Notes under the pieces: generated by a model | Told to the model about the DNA's origin: nothing | Databases searched by the model: none | Seen by the model: only the letters and a program-made list of their open reading frames with translations | Position numbers and translations under genes: made by a program | Shown here: positions 53,589 through 62,773 of the stretch, piece by piece | How positions within the stretch are numbered: the stretch's first letter is position 1 | Layout of the letters: each line of letters starts with the position of its first letter | Assembly: GCA_963780825.1 (NCBI GenBank) | Contig: CAWADL010000014.1 | Span: forward strand, 1-64,000 | Length of the DNA: 64,000 nt | Source of the DNA: Roseiarcus sp963780825 | Lineage (GTDB): Bacteria > Pseudomonadota > Alphaproteobacteria > Rhizobiales > Beijerinckiaceae | Direction of reading: 5' to 3'

Positions 53589-53683
53589 TGTAGACGCGGT
53601 CGCTGACCGCGTTCGCGAGGTGATCGTCCCTATCTGGAAGGCATCCGATCTCGTCGCCAACGCGGTCATCGACCGCGGCTACA
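53589..53683. repeat. Inverted repeat family A, copy 3
   Basis: A degenerate copy: TGTAGACGCGGTCGCTGACC on the left, CGGTCATCGACCGCGGCTACA on the right, with GATCGTCCCTATC between. It ends nine bases from the stop of the emrB-like gene. Confidence 0.65.
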
Positions 53684-53691
53684 AGATGCCG

Positions 53692-55307
53692 CTAATGCCC
53701 GCCGCCGCCCCCGCCCGCCATCGCCGGGCGGCGCATCAGCGCGGAGAGCCACAGCGCGGCGAGGAAGATCGCGGTGATCGACAGGAACACGTCGCCGAGC
53801 GCCATCACCTCGGCCTGACGGCGCACCATCAGCGACATTTGTTTGATCGCCGCCGTCTCGGCGTCCGAGCCGCGCGCGGCGAATGTCGCGGTCATGTTGG
53901 CCATCGTCTCTTCGGCGACGTTGCGGCCCCAGATCACCGATTCGCGCAACCGCTCGAGATGCAGGTCCATCCGCTTGTCGAGGATCGGTGTTGATGATCG
54001 CGAGCCCGACCGCGCCGCCGAGGTTGCGCGTCAGGTTGAAGATGCCGGAGGCGTTCTTCATCATCGCCGGCGGCATCGTGCCGAGCGCCAGATTGTTGAT
54101 CGGCACCATGCACAGCATCATCGACACGCCGCGGAAGATCTGCGGCACGAGCAGCTCGTAGAAATCCCAGTCGGAGGTGATCTTCGAGGCGAGATAGGCG
54201 CCGAAGGCGAAGCCGGCGAAGCCGAGCGCGATCATCTTGCGCGGATCGATCTTGGTCATCAGCTTGCCCGAGATCGGCGCGGTGAGGAACATGCAGACGC
54301 CGGTGACGAACATCGTCTCGCCGATCATCAGCGGCGTGTAGCCGCGCACCGCCGCGAGATAGACGGGATAGATATAGGTGAGCCCGTAGAGCCCGACGCC
54401 CATCACCGAGGACAGCATGCAGCCAGTCCAGAAATTGCGGTCGCGGAACGCGGACATGTCGACGATCGGCTGCGGCGCGTTGAACGCGCGCCAGAAGAAC
54501 ACCACGGCGCTGACCACCGAGACGACGATCGCCGCCGCGACGGGCTGGCTCTCGAGCCAATCTTTGGACGGGCCTTCCTCGAGCGCATATTCCATCGCGC
54601 CGAGGAACCCGGCCATCGCGATGAGGCCGGTCCAATCGAAGCGCGGCAGCAGGCTCCAGTCCGGCTTGTCGAAATCGATCAGCATCCAGGCCGCGACCGT
54701 CACCATGATCCCCGGGGGGATGTTGACCAGGAACAGCCAGTGCCAGGAGAACAGATCGGTGAGATAACCGCCGACCGTCGGCCCGATGGTCGGCGCGAGC
54801 GTCGCGACGAGGCCGATGATCGGCGCCACGATCGGCATCTTGGAGCGCGGGAAGATCGTGTAGGCCGAGGCGAACACCGTCGGGATCATGCCGCCGCCGA
54901 TGAAGCCCTGCAGCGCGCGCCAGACGATCATGTCGTCGATCGAGCTCGCCGTCGAACACATCAGGCTCATCGCGGTGAAGCCGGCGGCCGAGATCGTGAA
55001 GATGATGCGGGTCGACAGCATCCGCGACAGGAAGCCCGACAGCGGAATCATGATGACTTCGGCGACGAGATAGCTCGTCTGCACCCAGGTCACTTCGTCC
55101 TGCGAAGCGCTGAGGCCGGCCTGGATCTGCGACAAGCGAAGCCGAGACGATCTGGATGTCCAGGATCGCCATGAACATCCCGAACACCATGAAGATGAAC
55201 GCGATCAGCTTGCGCTTGTCGAACACCTCCGCCGCGGGCGGCGTCGCCGCGATCGGCCTGGCGGCGATCGTCGGACCGGCCGGCCCGCGAAGCTCGGCCG
55301 CGCTCAT
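53692..55307 (-). pseudogene. emrB: EmrB/QacA-type MFS efflux transporter (DHA2), two frameshifts
   Basis: A 14-helix drug:proton antiporter of about 538 residues. The start ATG 55307 overlaps the emrA stop (ATGA). The first helix KLIAFIFMVFGMFMAILDIQIVSASL is followed by a shift near 55130; the rest continues LSQIQAGLSASQDEVTWVQTSYLVAEVI and FIGGGMIPTVFASAYTIFP. A second shift near 53985 restores ILDKRMDLHLERLRESVIWG and the C-terminal helix. Both are single extra bases. With EmrA it exports toxic compounds across both membranes. Confidence 0.88.
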
Positions 55308-56608
55308 TGCCCGAGCTTGGCGAGGCCGAGCGCGCTGAGGAGCTTGGGCTTGAGCGACGCGAGCTTGTCGAACCCGAGCGCTCCGAGCCAGGCGGGGTGA
55401 TAATTCTCGAGACCGAACGCGCCGAGCAGCGTCGGCTTCGGCAGCAACTCATCGCGGGTATGGATCGTGACGACGACCGAAAGGCCTGGCCGCAGCGTGT
55501 TGGCCTTGATCGTTTCCTCGTCGAAGCCGATGCGCACGGCGACGCGCTGGACGATCTTGGTGAAGTTTCCAGTCGCGTTGTCAGGCGGCAGCAGCGAGAA
55601 TTGCGCGCCCGAGGCCGGCGCGACCGAGCGCACCACGCCCTCGACCGGCTTGCCGTCGAACGCGTCAACCACGACGTCCACCTTCTGGCCGGGTTTGATG
55701 TCCGGGAGTTGCGTCTCCTTGAAATTGGCGTCGACAAAAACCTTTGAGAGCGGCACCATCATGAGTAGCCGCGTTCCCGGCTGCGCGAATTGCCCGACCT
55801 CGACAGCCTTGTTGCCGATGACGCCATCGAACGGCGCGCGGATTTCCGTGAAGGAGAGGTCGCGCTTGGCGCGATCGACCGCGTTCATCAATTCGGCGCG
55901 GGTGTGCTCGGCTTCCGCCTGCTGGGCCTTAAAAACCTCGAGATTGGCTTTGGCGCCGGTAAGCGCGGCCTGAGCGGAGGCGTAGGCGGCCTGCGCGCCG
56001 GCCTGAGTGGCGGCGGTGCGCGCCTTGTCGGCGGCGGATTGTTCGAGCCGCTGCTGCGAACCAAAATTGGTCTGCGCCAGTTTTTGCGAGCGGTCGAACT
56101 CCAGCGCCGCGCGCTCCACGTCCGCCGCGGCGCTCGCTTCCTGAGCGAACGCGGCGTCGACCTGCGCCTCGGCCTGGCCGATGGCCGCCTTCTGGGCGTC
56201 GGCTTGGCGGGCGATGCGGGTGATCGTCGCGTCCTGCGTCGCCACCTTGTCCTTGGCGGCGTCGACGGCGAGCTGATAGTCGCCGGCGTCGATCCGCGCG
56301 AGAACGTCGCCGGCGTGCACCTCCTGATTGTTCTTGACCAGAACCTCGGTGATGTAGCCCATGATCTTCGGCGAGACGATCACCGTGTTGGCGCCGACAT
56401 AGGCGTCGTCGGTGGACACGAGAAATCGCCCTTCGACGAAATAATTGTAGCCCCAATTTGCGCCGTAGGCGGCTGCGCCGACGAGGATCAGCGGAAGGAT
56501 AAAGCGCCGCGGCGAGCGTTTGGCTTTCGGCGGCGCCGTTGCCGCTGTGGCGTCGGGCGCCCGGACGAAGTCAGCGGCGGAGGCGGTGGGGGAAGCATTT
56601 TGAGCCAT
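55304..56608 (-). CDS. emrA: HlyD/EmrA-type membrane fusion protein
   Basis: A 434-residue periplasmic adaptor. One N-terminal membrane helix (RFILPLILVGAAAYGANWGYN) is followed by the lipoyl-like halves VSTDDAYVGANTVIVSPKIMGYI and IRAPFDGVIGNKAVEVGQF. A long coiled coil lies between them (QKAAIGQAEAQVDAAFAQEA to AELMNAVDRAKRDL), and beta-barrel segments come last. ATG 56608 is preferred over an earlier in-frame start. An unusual C-terminal tail repeats LGAFGLENYHPAWLGALGF. It is co-transcribed with emrB and divergent from the TetR gene. Confidence 0.92.
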   Translation of the reverse strand: MAQNASPTASAADFVRAPDATAATAPPKAKRSPRRFILPLILVGAAAYGANWGYNYFVEGRFLVSTDDAYVGANTVIVSPKIMGYITEVLVKNNQEVHAGDVLARIDAGDYQLAVDAAKDKVATQDATITRIARQADAQKAAIGQAEAQVDAAFAQEASAAADVERAALEFDRSQKLAQTNFGSQQRLEQSAADKARTAATQAGAQAAYASAQAALTGAKANLEVFKAQQAEAEHTRAELMNAVDRAKRDLSFTEIRAPFDGVIGNKAVEVGQFAQPGTRLLMMVPLSKVFVDANFKETQLPDIKPGQKVDVVVDAFDGKPVEGVVRSVAPASGAQFSLLPPDNATGNFTKIVQRVAVRIGFDEETIKANTLRPGLSVVVTIHTRDELLPKPTLLGAFGLENYHPAWLGALGFDKLASLKPKLLSALGLAKLGQ

Positions 56609-56625
56609 GAAGCAACTCAATTCCG

Positions 56626-56702
56626 ACCGAACCGTTCGGTCAATGGAGCGTTGACTTACACCCCTGGGCAGGTTAGATCAAGATCGAACCGAACGGTTCG
56701 GT
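56626..56702. promoter_or_regulatory. Twin TetR operators between emrA and tetR
   Basis: ACCGAACCGTTCGGT (56626-56640) and ACCGAACGGTTCGGT (56688-56702) are 15-base palindromes and exact reverse complements of each other, 62 bases apart centre to centre. They sit in the divergent promoter region, with TTGACT at 56651-56656 as a possible -35. Binding by the adjacent TetR protein would repress both directions. Confidence 0.8.
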
Positions 56703-56737
56703 CAAGAATTTTCTAAAGACCGGGCCAGGAGTGGATG

Positions 56738-57415
56738 ATGGACGTCGATACGCTGGAGCGGGACGAGCCGGATCGCGGGATCAGGAATCGGTCAAGCGAC
56801 GCCAAATTCTTGACGGCGCCCGCCGAGTGTTTCTCGCCGATGGTTTCGACGGCGCAAGCATGAACGACATCGCCCGCGTCGCTGGGGTGTCGAAGGGTAC
56901 GCTTTATGTTTACTTCAATTCGAAGGAGGCGCTGTTCGAGGCGCTGATCCGCCAAGACCGCAGACAGCAGGCGGAGCGCCTGGTGTTTCCCGGCGACACC
57001 GAGGAACCGCGCGAACAACTGGCTTCGTTCGGGCGGCCAGTTGATCACGCTGATGACGCAACCCGAGTTGATCGCGCAGGTCCGTATCGTCATCGCCGCC
57101 ACGGCGAAATTTCCGAACCTGGGCAGGGCTTTCTACGAGTCGGGTCCCTGCTACGGCGTCAAGCGACTGGCTAGCCGTCTGGAGGAATGGCGGGAGGCGG
57201 GGCTCTTGGAGTTCGGGGACGGACCGGTCGCTGCGCAGCAGTTCATTGATCTTTGCAAGTCTGGCCTGTTCAGCTCATGCCTGTTCGGCGCCGCAGAGTC
57301 GATTTCGGCCGAGGCGATCGCCGCGAACGTCGAATCGGCGGTCGAGGTGTTTATGCGCGCCTATGGCGCCAAGCGGAGCGTCGGCCTCCAGGCCGACGTT
57401 GGGGTTGATACGTAG
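56738..57415 (+). pseudogene. TetR-family repressor of the emrAB-like operon, frameshifted
   Basis: The start MDVDTLERDEPD lies in one frame, then ESVKRRQILDGARRVFLADG with the HTH ASMNDIARVAGVSKGTLYVYFNSKEALFEAL in the next. A second shift near 57030 leads to LITLMTQPELIAQVRIVIAA and FIDLCKSGLFSSCLFG in a third. The C-terminal regulatory domain is family-like (AefR/TetR_C type). The last codons (KRSVGLQADVGV) are translated inverted repeat, so the native C-terminus was replaced. Palindromes at 56626-56702 are the likely operators. Confidence 0.82.
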
Positions 57416-57463
57416 GCAGGCCGAGCTGCGCCCAAAAAGGTCGGCGTGGACGCCGACCCTCCG
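57374..57463. repeat. Inverted repeat family D, copy 2
   Basis: CGGAGCGTCGGCCTCCAGGC on the left and GGTCGGCGTGGACGCCGACC with CTCCG on the right. The left arm matches the copy at 6423-6487 and overlaps the end of the TetR gene. Confidence 0.6.
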
Positions 57464-57472
57464 GGGGAAGGG

Positions 57473-57961
57473 TCAACCCGCCCGCAACGCCGCCTCGATG
57501 TCACTCGCGCAAGACTGCGGCGAGTCCGTAGGAGCATAGCGCTTCAACACCTCGCCATTCCGCGCGACCAGGAATTTCGTGAAATTCCATTTGATGCCCT
57601 GGCTGCCCAGCAGGCCAGGCGCCGCGCGTTTCAACGCTTGGTACAAGGGATGCGTATTCGCCCCGTTGACCTCGATCTTGCTGAACATCGGGAACGTGAC
57701 GTCGAAGCGGGTCGAGCAGAAGCTCTGGATCGCCGCCTCGTCGCCCGGCTCCTGGTGGCCGAACTGATCGCAGGGGAAGCCGAGCACCGAAAAACCGCGC
57801 TCGGCAAAACTCCGCTGCAACGCCTCCAGCCCCGCGTATTGTGGGGTCAGGCCGCACTGGCTGGCGACATTGACAACGAGCAGCGCCTTGCCGGCGTAAT
57901 CCGCTACGGTTTGCCGGCGGCCGTCGATGGTCGTCAGTTCGATTTCCGGATTAAGCTGCAT
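57473..57961 (-). CDS. Glutathione peroxidase family protein
   Basis: About 162 residues from ATG 57961. The peroxidatic cysteine (not selenocysteine) is in VNVASQCGLTPQYAGL. The catalytic Gln and Trp are in GFPCDQFGHQEPG and IKWNFTKFLVARNG. It reduces hydroperoxides, in bacteria often with thioredoxin. Further in-frame starts at 57988 or above lie inside the family B repeat, so MQLNPEIELTTIDG is preferred; the start is uncertain. Confidence 0.88.
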   Translation of the reverse strand: MQLNPEIELTTIDGRRQTVADYAGKALLVVNVASQCGLTPQYAGLEALQRSFAERGFSVLGFPCDQFGHQEPGDEAAIQSFCSTRFDVTFPMFSKIEVNGANTHPLYQALKRAAPGLLGSQGIKWNFTKFLVARNGEVLKRYAPTDSPQSCASDIEAALRAG

Positions 57962-57982
57962 GTAGGGTTTGCCTTTATATTC

Positions 57983-58092
57983 CGTCATTGCGAGGAGCGA
58001 AGCGACGCGGCAATCCACGCGGCGGCAGGCGCCCCTTCCGGTTGAACGACGAGCTCACGACGCTGGATTGCTTCGCTCCGCTCGCAATGACG
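57983..58092. repeat. Inverted repeat family B, copy 3
   Basis: CGTCATTGCGAGGAGCGAAG on the left and GCTTCGCTCCGCTCGCAATGACG-like arm on the right, between the glutathione peroxidase and wecB genes. The arms and middle match the copy at 47458-47564 closely. Confidence 0.75.
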
Positions 58093-58101
58093 GGTCTAGC
58101 T

Positions 58102-59251
58102 CTACGCTTGGCCTCTGGCGCGCAGGAAAGCGAGCGCCTCTTCGGCAATGCGCTCCGCCGCCTTACCGTCCCATAGCGCGGGCTTTCGCCCGCGCTTGCC
58201 GCCGGTGCGCAAGACGTCGTCGACGATCGGCCCAATCTTCGCGGGGTCCGCGCCGATCAGCGTGTTGGTGCCTTCCTCGATGGTGATCGGCCGCTCGGTG
58301 TTTTCGCGCACGGTAATGCAAGGTACGCCCAACGCCGTCGTCTCTTCCTGCATCCCGCCACTGTCGGTGACGACCACCTTCGCCTCGCGCATCAGGCCCG
58401 AGCGAGGCGAGATAGGCGAGCGGTTCGCAGGCCAGCAGCATCGGCCGCGCGAGCCGCGCCTCCAGCCCCGCCTTCGCGATATTGCCGCGCGTGCGCGGAT
58501 GCACGGCGAACACCAGCGGCAGCCGCTCCGAGACTTCGCCAGCGCATCGATCAGTCCGGCCAGTTTGACGGGATCATCGACATTGGACGGCCGGTGCAGC
58601 GTGACGAAGCCAAACCCCTTCGCCGCCGCCTCGCGGAATGCCGCCGGTAGCGCCGATCGTCGCAAAGGTTTCGCTCGACGGGATGGCGCGGTCGAGCCCG
58701 TCGTAGAGCGTGTCGATCATCACATTGCCGACGAACTTGATGCGCTCCGGCGCGACCCGCTCGGCGCGCAGGTTGGTCTCGCCCTCTTTCTCCGTGACGA
58801 AATGCAGATCGGAAAGCTGGTCGACGACGAGCCGGTTCAACTCCTCGGGCATTTCGCGATCAAAACTGCGCAGGCCCGCCTCGACATGGGCAATCGGGAT
58901 GCGCAGGTAGGAGGCGGTGAGCGCCGCGGCGACGGTCGAGTTGACGTCGCCGACCACGATCAACAGGTCCGGCCGGCTCTCCAGGAACAGCGGATGCAGC
59001 GCCAGCATGATCTTGGCGACCTGCTCCGACGCGGGGCCCGATCCGATCTTAAGGTTGACGTCGGGCGCGGGGATCCGCAGTTCCTCGAAAAACACCCGAT
59101 CCATCAGAAAGTCATAATGTTGGCCTGTATGCACGAGCCGCGGCGCGAACATGCCCAGCGCTTTCAACGCGCGCACGATAGGGGCGATTTTCACGAAATT
59201 GGGACGCGCGCCGACGATGAGGTCGACGCGGAAAAGTTTGTCCGGGGTCAT
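58102..59251 (-). pseudogene. wecB: UDP-N-acetylglucosamine 2-epimerase (non-hydrolysing), three frameshifts
   Basis: This enzyme makes UDP-ManNAc for polysaccharide synthesis. The N-terminal half is intact: VDLIVGARPNFVKIAPIVRAL, LVHTGQHYDFLMDRVFF, VVGDVNSTVAAALTA and PIAHVEAGLRSFDREMPEELNR. The frame changes near 58660, continuing FVTLHRPSNVDDP, near 58535, continuing LPLVFAVHPRTRGN, and near 58400, continuing LMREAKVVVTDSGGMQEETTAL. Each break is healed by one base. Joined length is about 380 residues. It is divergent from the GT4 gene, 96 bases away, and part of a polysaccharide locus. Confidence 0.88.
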
Positions 59252-59347
59252 GGGAAACTTGATCTCGCGGTTTCGATTGGGTCAAAGGCCGCGCGCTTGT
59301 GATGCGGCCAAGCGCCGGAATCATGGCGAAGCGGAGCGGTCTCTCGA

Positions 59348-60616
59348 ATGCGCATCCTGTTTTTCACGCATTATTATCCCCCCGAGGTCAACGCGCCCGC
59401 CTCCCGCACCTCCGAGCACTGCCGAGCCTGGGCGCAGGCCGGCTGCGAGGTGACGGTCGTCACTTGCGCGCCAAACCACCCCAACGGCAAGATCTATCCG
59501 GGCTATCGCAATCGGCTGTGGCAGGTCGAGACGCAGGACGGCGTGCGCATCGTCAGGCTTTGGACCTGTCTCGCCGCCAACCAGGGCTTTGCGCCGCGCG
59601 TGCTCAACTACCTCAGCTACATGGTCGCGGCGATCCTCGCGCTGCCCTTCCTGCCGAAGGCGGACGTCGTGGTGTCGACCTCGCCGCAGTTCTTCTGCGG
59701 CCTCGTCGGCCTGTTCGCGCGGGTCGCGAAGCGCGCGCCTTGGGTGTTGGAGATCCGCGACATTTGGCCTGAGAGCATCGTCGCCGTCGGCGCAATGAAG
59801 AAGGGCGCGACGATCCGGTTCCTGGAATGGCTGGAGGGTTTCGCCTACCGTCAGGCCGACGCGATCATTTCTGTCACGCGCGGCTTCGTCCCGCATCTCG
59901 CGGCGCGCTGCGGCGACGCGGGGAAAATCGCCGTCTTCATGAACGGCGCGGACCTCTCGGCCTTCACCAAGAGCGGCGATAGCGACGAGGTCAAGCGCAA
60001 GCTGGGGCTCGGCGGCAAATTCGTCGCGGCCTATGTCGGCACGCACGGCATGGCGCATGGGCTCGACACGATCCTGGAGGCCGCTGCGCTGTTGAAAGAC
60101 GATCCGCGCTTCGCGTTCCTGATGGCGGGCGGCGGCGCGGAGGAGGGGCGGTTGCGTGCGGCGCGCGATGCGCGCGGGCTGGACAATGTCGTCATGCTCG
60201 GTCAGCGGCCGAAGGCGGAAATGCCGGCGCTTTGGAGCGCGACCGACGCGAGCCTGATCCTGCTGAAGCGCAGCGACACCTTTAAGACCGTCTATCCCTC
60301 AAAGATGTCGGAGGCGATGGCGATGCAGTGCCCCGTCATCCTCGGCGTCGAGGGCGAGGCGAAGGACGTGTTGCAGGCCGCGGGCGCGGGGATCGCGATC
60401 ACGCCGGAAAGCGCGGAGGAGCTTGCCGCGGCCGTGCAAAGGCTCGCCGACGATCCGGAGCTGGCGGCGTCCTATGGTCGGGCGGGCCGCGCCTACGCCG
60501 ATCAGAACCTCGACCGCGCCAAGGTCGCCGCGCGGTTTCTCGCGCTGCTGCGCGAGGTCGCCGAGCGCAAGCCGATCAGCGAAGCCGCCGGCGCCCCGGC
60601 GCGGCAGAGCAACTGA
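59348..60616 (+). CDS. Glycosyltransferase family 4 (WbuB/WcaI-like)
   Basis: A 422-residue GT-B glycosyltransferase. The N-terminus RILFFTHYYPPEVNAPASRTSEH, PNHPNGKIYPGYRN and RAPWVLEIRDIWPESIVAVGAM are typical of WbuB-like GT4 enzymes. The C-terminal donor domain has FVAAYVGTHGMAHGLDTILEAA and KTVYPSKMSEAMAMQCPVILG with the E-x7-E region. It adds a sugar, often N-acetylfucosamine-type, to a polymer repeat unit. It lies opposite wecB and upstream of the heparinase-like gene. Confidence 0.9.
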   Translation: MRILFFTHYYPPEVNAPASRTSEHCRAWAQAGCEVTVVTCAPNHPNGKIYPGYRNRLWQVETQDGVRIVRLWTCLAANQGFAPRVLNYLSYMVAAILALPFLPKADVVVSTSPQFFCGLVGLFARVAKRAPWVLEIRDIWPESIVAVGAMKKGATIRFLEWLEGFAYRQADAIISVTRGFVPHLAARCGDAGKIAVFMNGADLSAFTKSGDSDEVKRKLGLGGKFVAAYVGTHGMAHGLDTILEAAALLKDDPRFAFLMAGGGAEEGRLRAARDARGLDNVVMLGQRPKAEMPALWSATDASLILLKRSDTFKTVYPSKMSEAMAMQCPVILGVEGEAKDVLQAAGAGIAITPESAEELAAAVQRLADDPELAASYGRAGRAYADQNLDRAKVAARFLALLREVAERKPISEAAGAPARQSN

Positions 60617-60750
60617 AGGCTTCGCGTCAGCAATGATCCGCGCTGCATGCAAATGCGAAGGGGACTCAGGTGGCTCGTCGCCGAGCCAGTCGCCGAGGCG
60701 CCCGCTTCGGCGCAGGCGTGTATTGATTGAGAATACGCATCGGCGCCGCG

Positions 60751-61035
60751 CCCTCCCTCCCCCCTTGTGGGGGAGGGCCGGGGAGGGGGGTAGCCGCAGG
60801 CGGCGCCTTTTCCGACTGGAGCTTTTTTCGACTAACGGGAACCGTCATTGCGAGCGAAGCGAAGCAATCCAGTGTGTGATCGACAGTTGCCGGATAGAGG
60901 CGCTGCGGCGGCGCCGTGGATTGCCGCGTCGCTTCGCTCCTCGCAATGACGATTCGACTCGACCGCCGAAGGCTTTAGCTACGTCCAAGCCGAGACGCCC
61001 CCCCTCCCTAACCCTCCCCCACAAGGGGGGAGGGG
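60751..61035. repeat. Inverted repeat family C, copy 2, with family B element nested inside
   Basis: The same arms as at 10857-10979 (CCCCCCTTGTGGGGGAGGGC and CCCCCACAAGGGGGGAGGGG) lie 285 bases apart instead of 123. A family B copy at 60843-60951 sits between them. This fills most of the gap between the glycosyltransferase and the heparinase-like gene; no gene is seen there. Confidence 0.75.
60843..60951. repeat. Inverted repeat family B, copy 4 (nested in family C)
   Basis: CGTCATTGCGAGCGAAGCGA on the left and GTCGCTTCGCTCCTCGCAATGACG-type arm on the right. It is flanked on both sides by the two arms of the family C element. Confidence 0.75.
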
Positions 61036-61105
61036 ATCGGCAGGCCGTCGTTCTCACAAACATCGCGCCGGCAGAGGTTCGTATACTTTCGAAGCCGCCC
61101 CTCGC

Positions 61106-62773
61106 GTGAGCCCCCTCGCCTTCCTGCAACGCGCGCGCAGGTCTTTTTCCTTCGCGCGCCACATCCCGCCGCGCCGCGCGCTGCGACGCGTCGCGTTGAA
61201 TCTGCGCCGCGCCGTGCGTGATCGCGCGGGTTGGCGCGCGCCCTCGGCTACAACCTCGATCCTTGCGGATAACCCGCCGCAGCCGTTGTTTCCACCTCGC
61301 ACGGGGATGCTCGCAGGCGATACGTACACCTTCCTCAATCGCTCCTATCGCATGGGCGAAAGCGTCGACTGGACCGCGCCGTCGCTCTCGCCGCCGGATC
61401 AGCTCTGGCGCATGAACCTGCACTACCAGGAGTATCTGGAGGAAGTTGACGACGCTCGTTTCGTTGATCTCGTCTCGGACTGGATCGCCCACAATCCCGC
61501 CGGCCGCCCGGGCGCCTGGCGAGACAGCCACAACGCCTACGCGCTGTCGCTGCGCGTCGTCGTCTGGATGCAGCAACTGGCGCGTCGTCAGCTCGCTGGG
61601 CCCGCGCGCGCGCCCATCATCGCGAGCCTTACCGAGCAACTGCTTTTCCTCGAAGAGAACCTCGAGACCGACCTCGGCGGCAATCATCTCATCAAGAACA
61701 TAAAGGCGCTCGCCTGGGCCTCGGCGTTCTTTGCAGGCGCCGCTTCCGCGCGGTGGCGCGCGAAGGCGCTGTCTCTGCTGCAAGCCGCGATTGAGGAACA
61801 GATACTCGCCGATGGCGTCCACTACGAACGCTCACCCTCCTATCATGCCCAGGTTTTCGCCGATCTCATGGAATGCCGGCATGCGCTTGGCGCGCCGCTG
61901 CCCGCACTCGACGACGCGCTGAAGGCGATGGCGCAAGCCGCTGCCGATCTCGCGCAGCCCGATGGCGCGGTCGCGCAGTTCAATGACGCCGGCCTCACGA
62001 TGGCTTACGCGCCAAGCGAGTGCCTGTCGGCCTTCGAAACGATGTTCAAACAAACAATAGCCCCGGCGGCGAGCTTCGCCTACCCCGCAGCCGGTTACTT
62101 CGGCCGCCGTGAGGGCGATGATTGTTTCATCGCCGATTGCGGCCGCATCGGGCCTGACTCGCTCCCCGCACACGCGCACGGCGACGTGCTTTCTTTTGAA
62201 CTCAGTGTCGCCGGCCAACGAATCATCGTCGACCCCGGCGTCTACGAATATATCGATGGGCCGCGCCGACGCGCTTCGCGCTCCGCCGCCTCGCACAACA
62301 CTTTGTGCTTCGACGGTCTCGACCAGGCCGAATTCTTTGGCTCGTTCCGTTGTGCTCGACGCCCAAACGTGATGGTCCGCGAGCTTGTTTGCGAGCCCGA
62401 CCAACTCGTTCTTGAGGGAACGCACGATGGCTTTGGCCGCGCCGAGCACATCCGCCGCTTCGAGCAGACTACCGGCTCGCTGAAGATCCTAGACCGCATC
62501 GCCGCGGCGCCGTCCGCCGCGCACGCGCGAATGCTGCTACATCCCGACGTCGAGGTTGAACTCGACGGCGACCGGGCCGAACTGAGACGCGGACCCGCGC
62601 ATTTGCGGCTCAGCGCCAACGTCGAAATCAAGTGTGAAAAGGCGGTCTGGTGGCCGGACATGGGGCACGAGCGCGCAACCAAGCGCCTCGTTCTGACCGC
62701 GCCGCCAGGCGGCTCTGAGATCGTCACAGAAATTGTCTGGTCCAAACCTGGGCCAATGCGGGGCGCAACGTGA
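61106..62773 (+). CDS. Heparinase II/III-family protein
   Basis: A 555-residue protein starting at GTG 61106. The N-terminal alpha/alpha toroid carries LWRMNLHYQEYLEEVDDARFVDL, AWRDSHNAYALSLRVVVWMQQ and LGGNHLIKNIKALAWAS. The C-terminal beta-sandwich carries FGRREGDDCFIADCGRIGPD, HAHGDVLSFELSVAGQRIIVDPGVYEY and SAASHNTLCFDG. This is the polysaccharide-lyase fold; in exopolysaccharide loci such proteins are thought to cut or process the polymer. Its stop overlaps the next gene start (GTGA). Confidence 0.9.
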   Translation: MSPLAFLQRARRSFSFARHIPPRRALRRVALNLRRAVRDRAGWRAPSATTSILADNPPQPLFPPRTGMLAGDTYTFLNRSYRMGESVDWTAPSLSPPDQLWRMNLHYQEYLEEVDDARFVDLVSDWIAHNPAGRPGAWRDSHNAYALSLRVVVWMQQLARRQLAGPARAPIIASLTEQLLFLEENLETDLGGNHLIKNIKALAWASAFFAGAASARWRAKALSLLQAAIEEQILADGVHYERSPSYHAQVFADLMECRHALGAPLPALDDALKAMAQAAADLAQPDGAVAQFNDAGLTMAYAPSECLSAFETMFKQTIAPAASFAYPAAGYFGRREGDDCFIADCGRIGPDSLPAHAHGDVLSFELSVAGQRIIVDPGVYEYIDGPRRRASRSAASHNTLCFDGLDQAEFFGSFRCARRPNVMVRELVCEPDQLVLEGTHDGFGRAEHIRRFEQTTGSLKILDRIAAAPSAAHARMLLHPDVEVELDGDRAELRRGPAHLRLSANVEIKCEKAVWWPDMGHERATKRLVLTAPPGGSEIVTEIVWSKPGPMRGAT

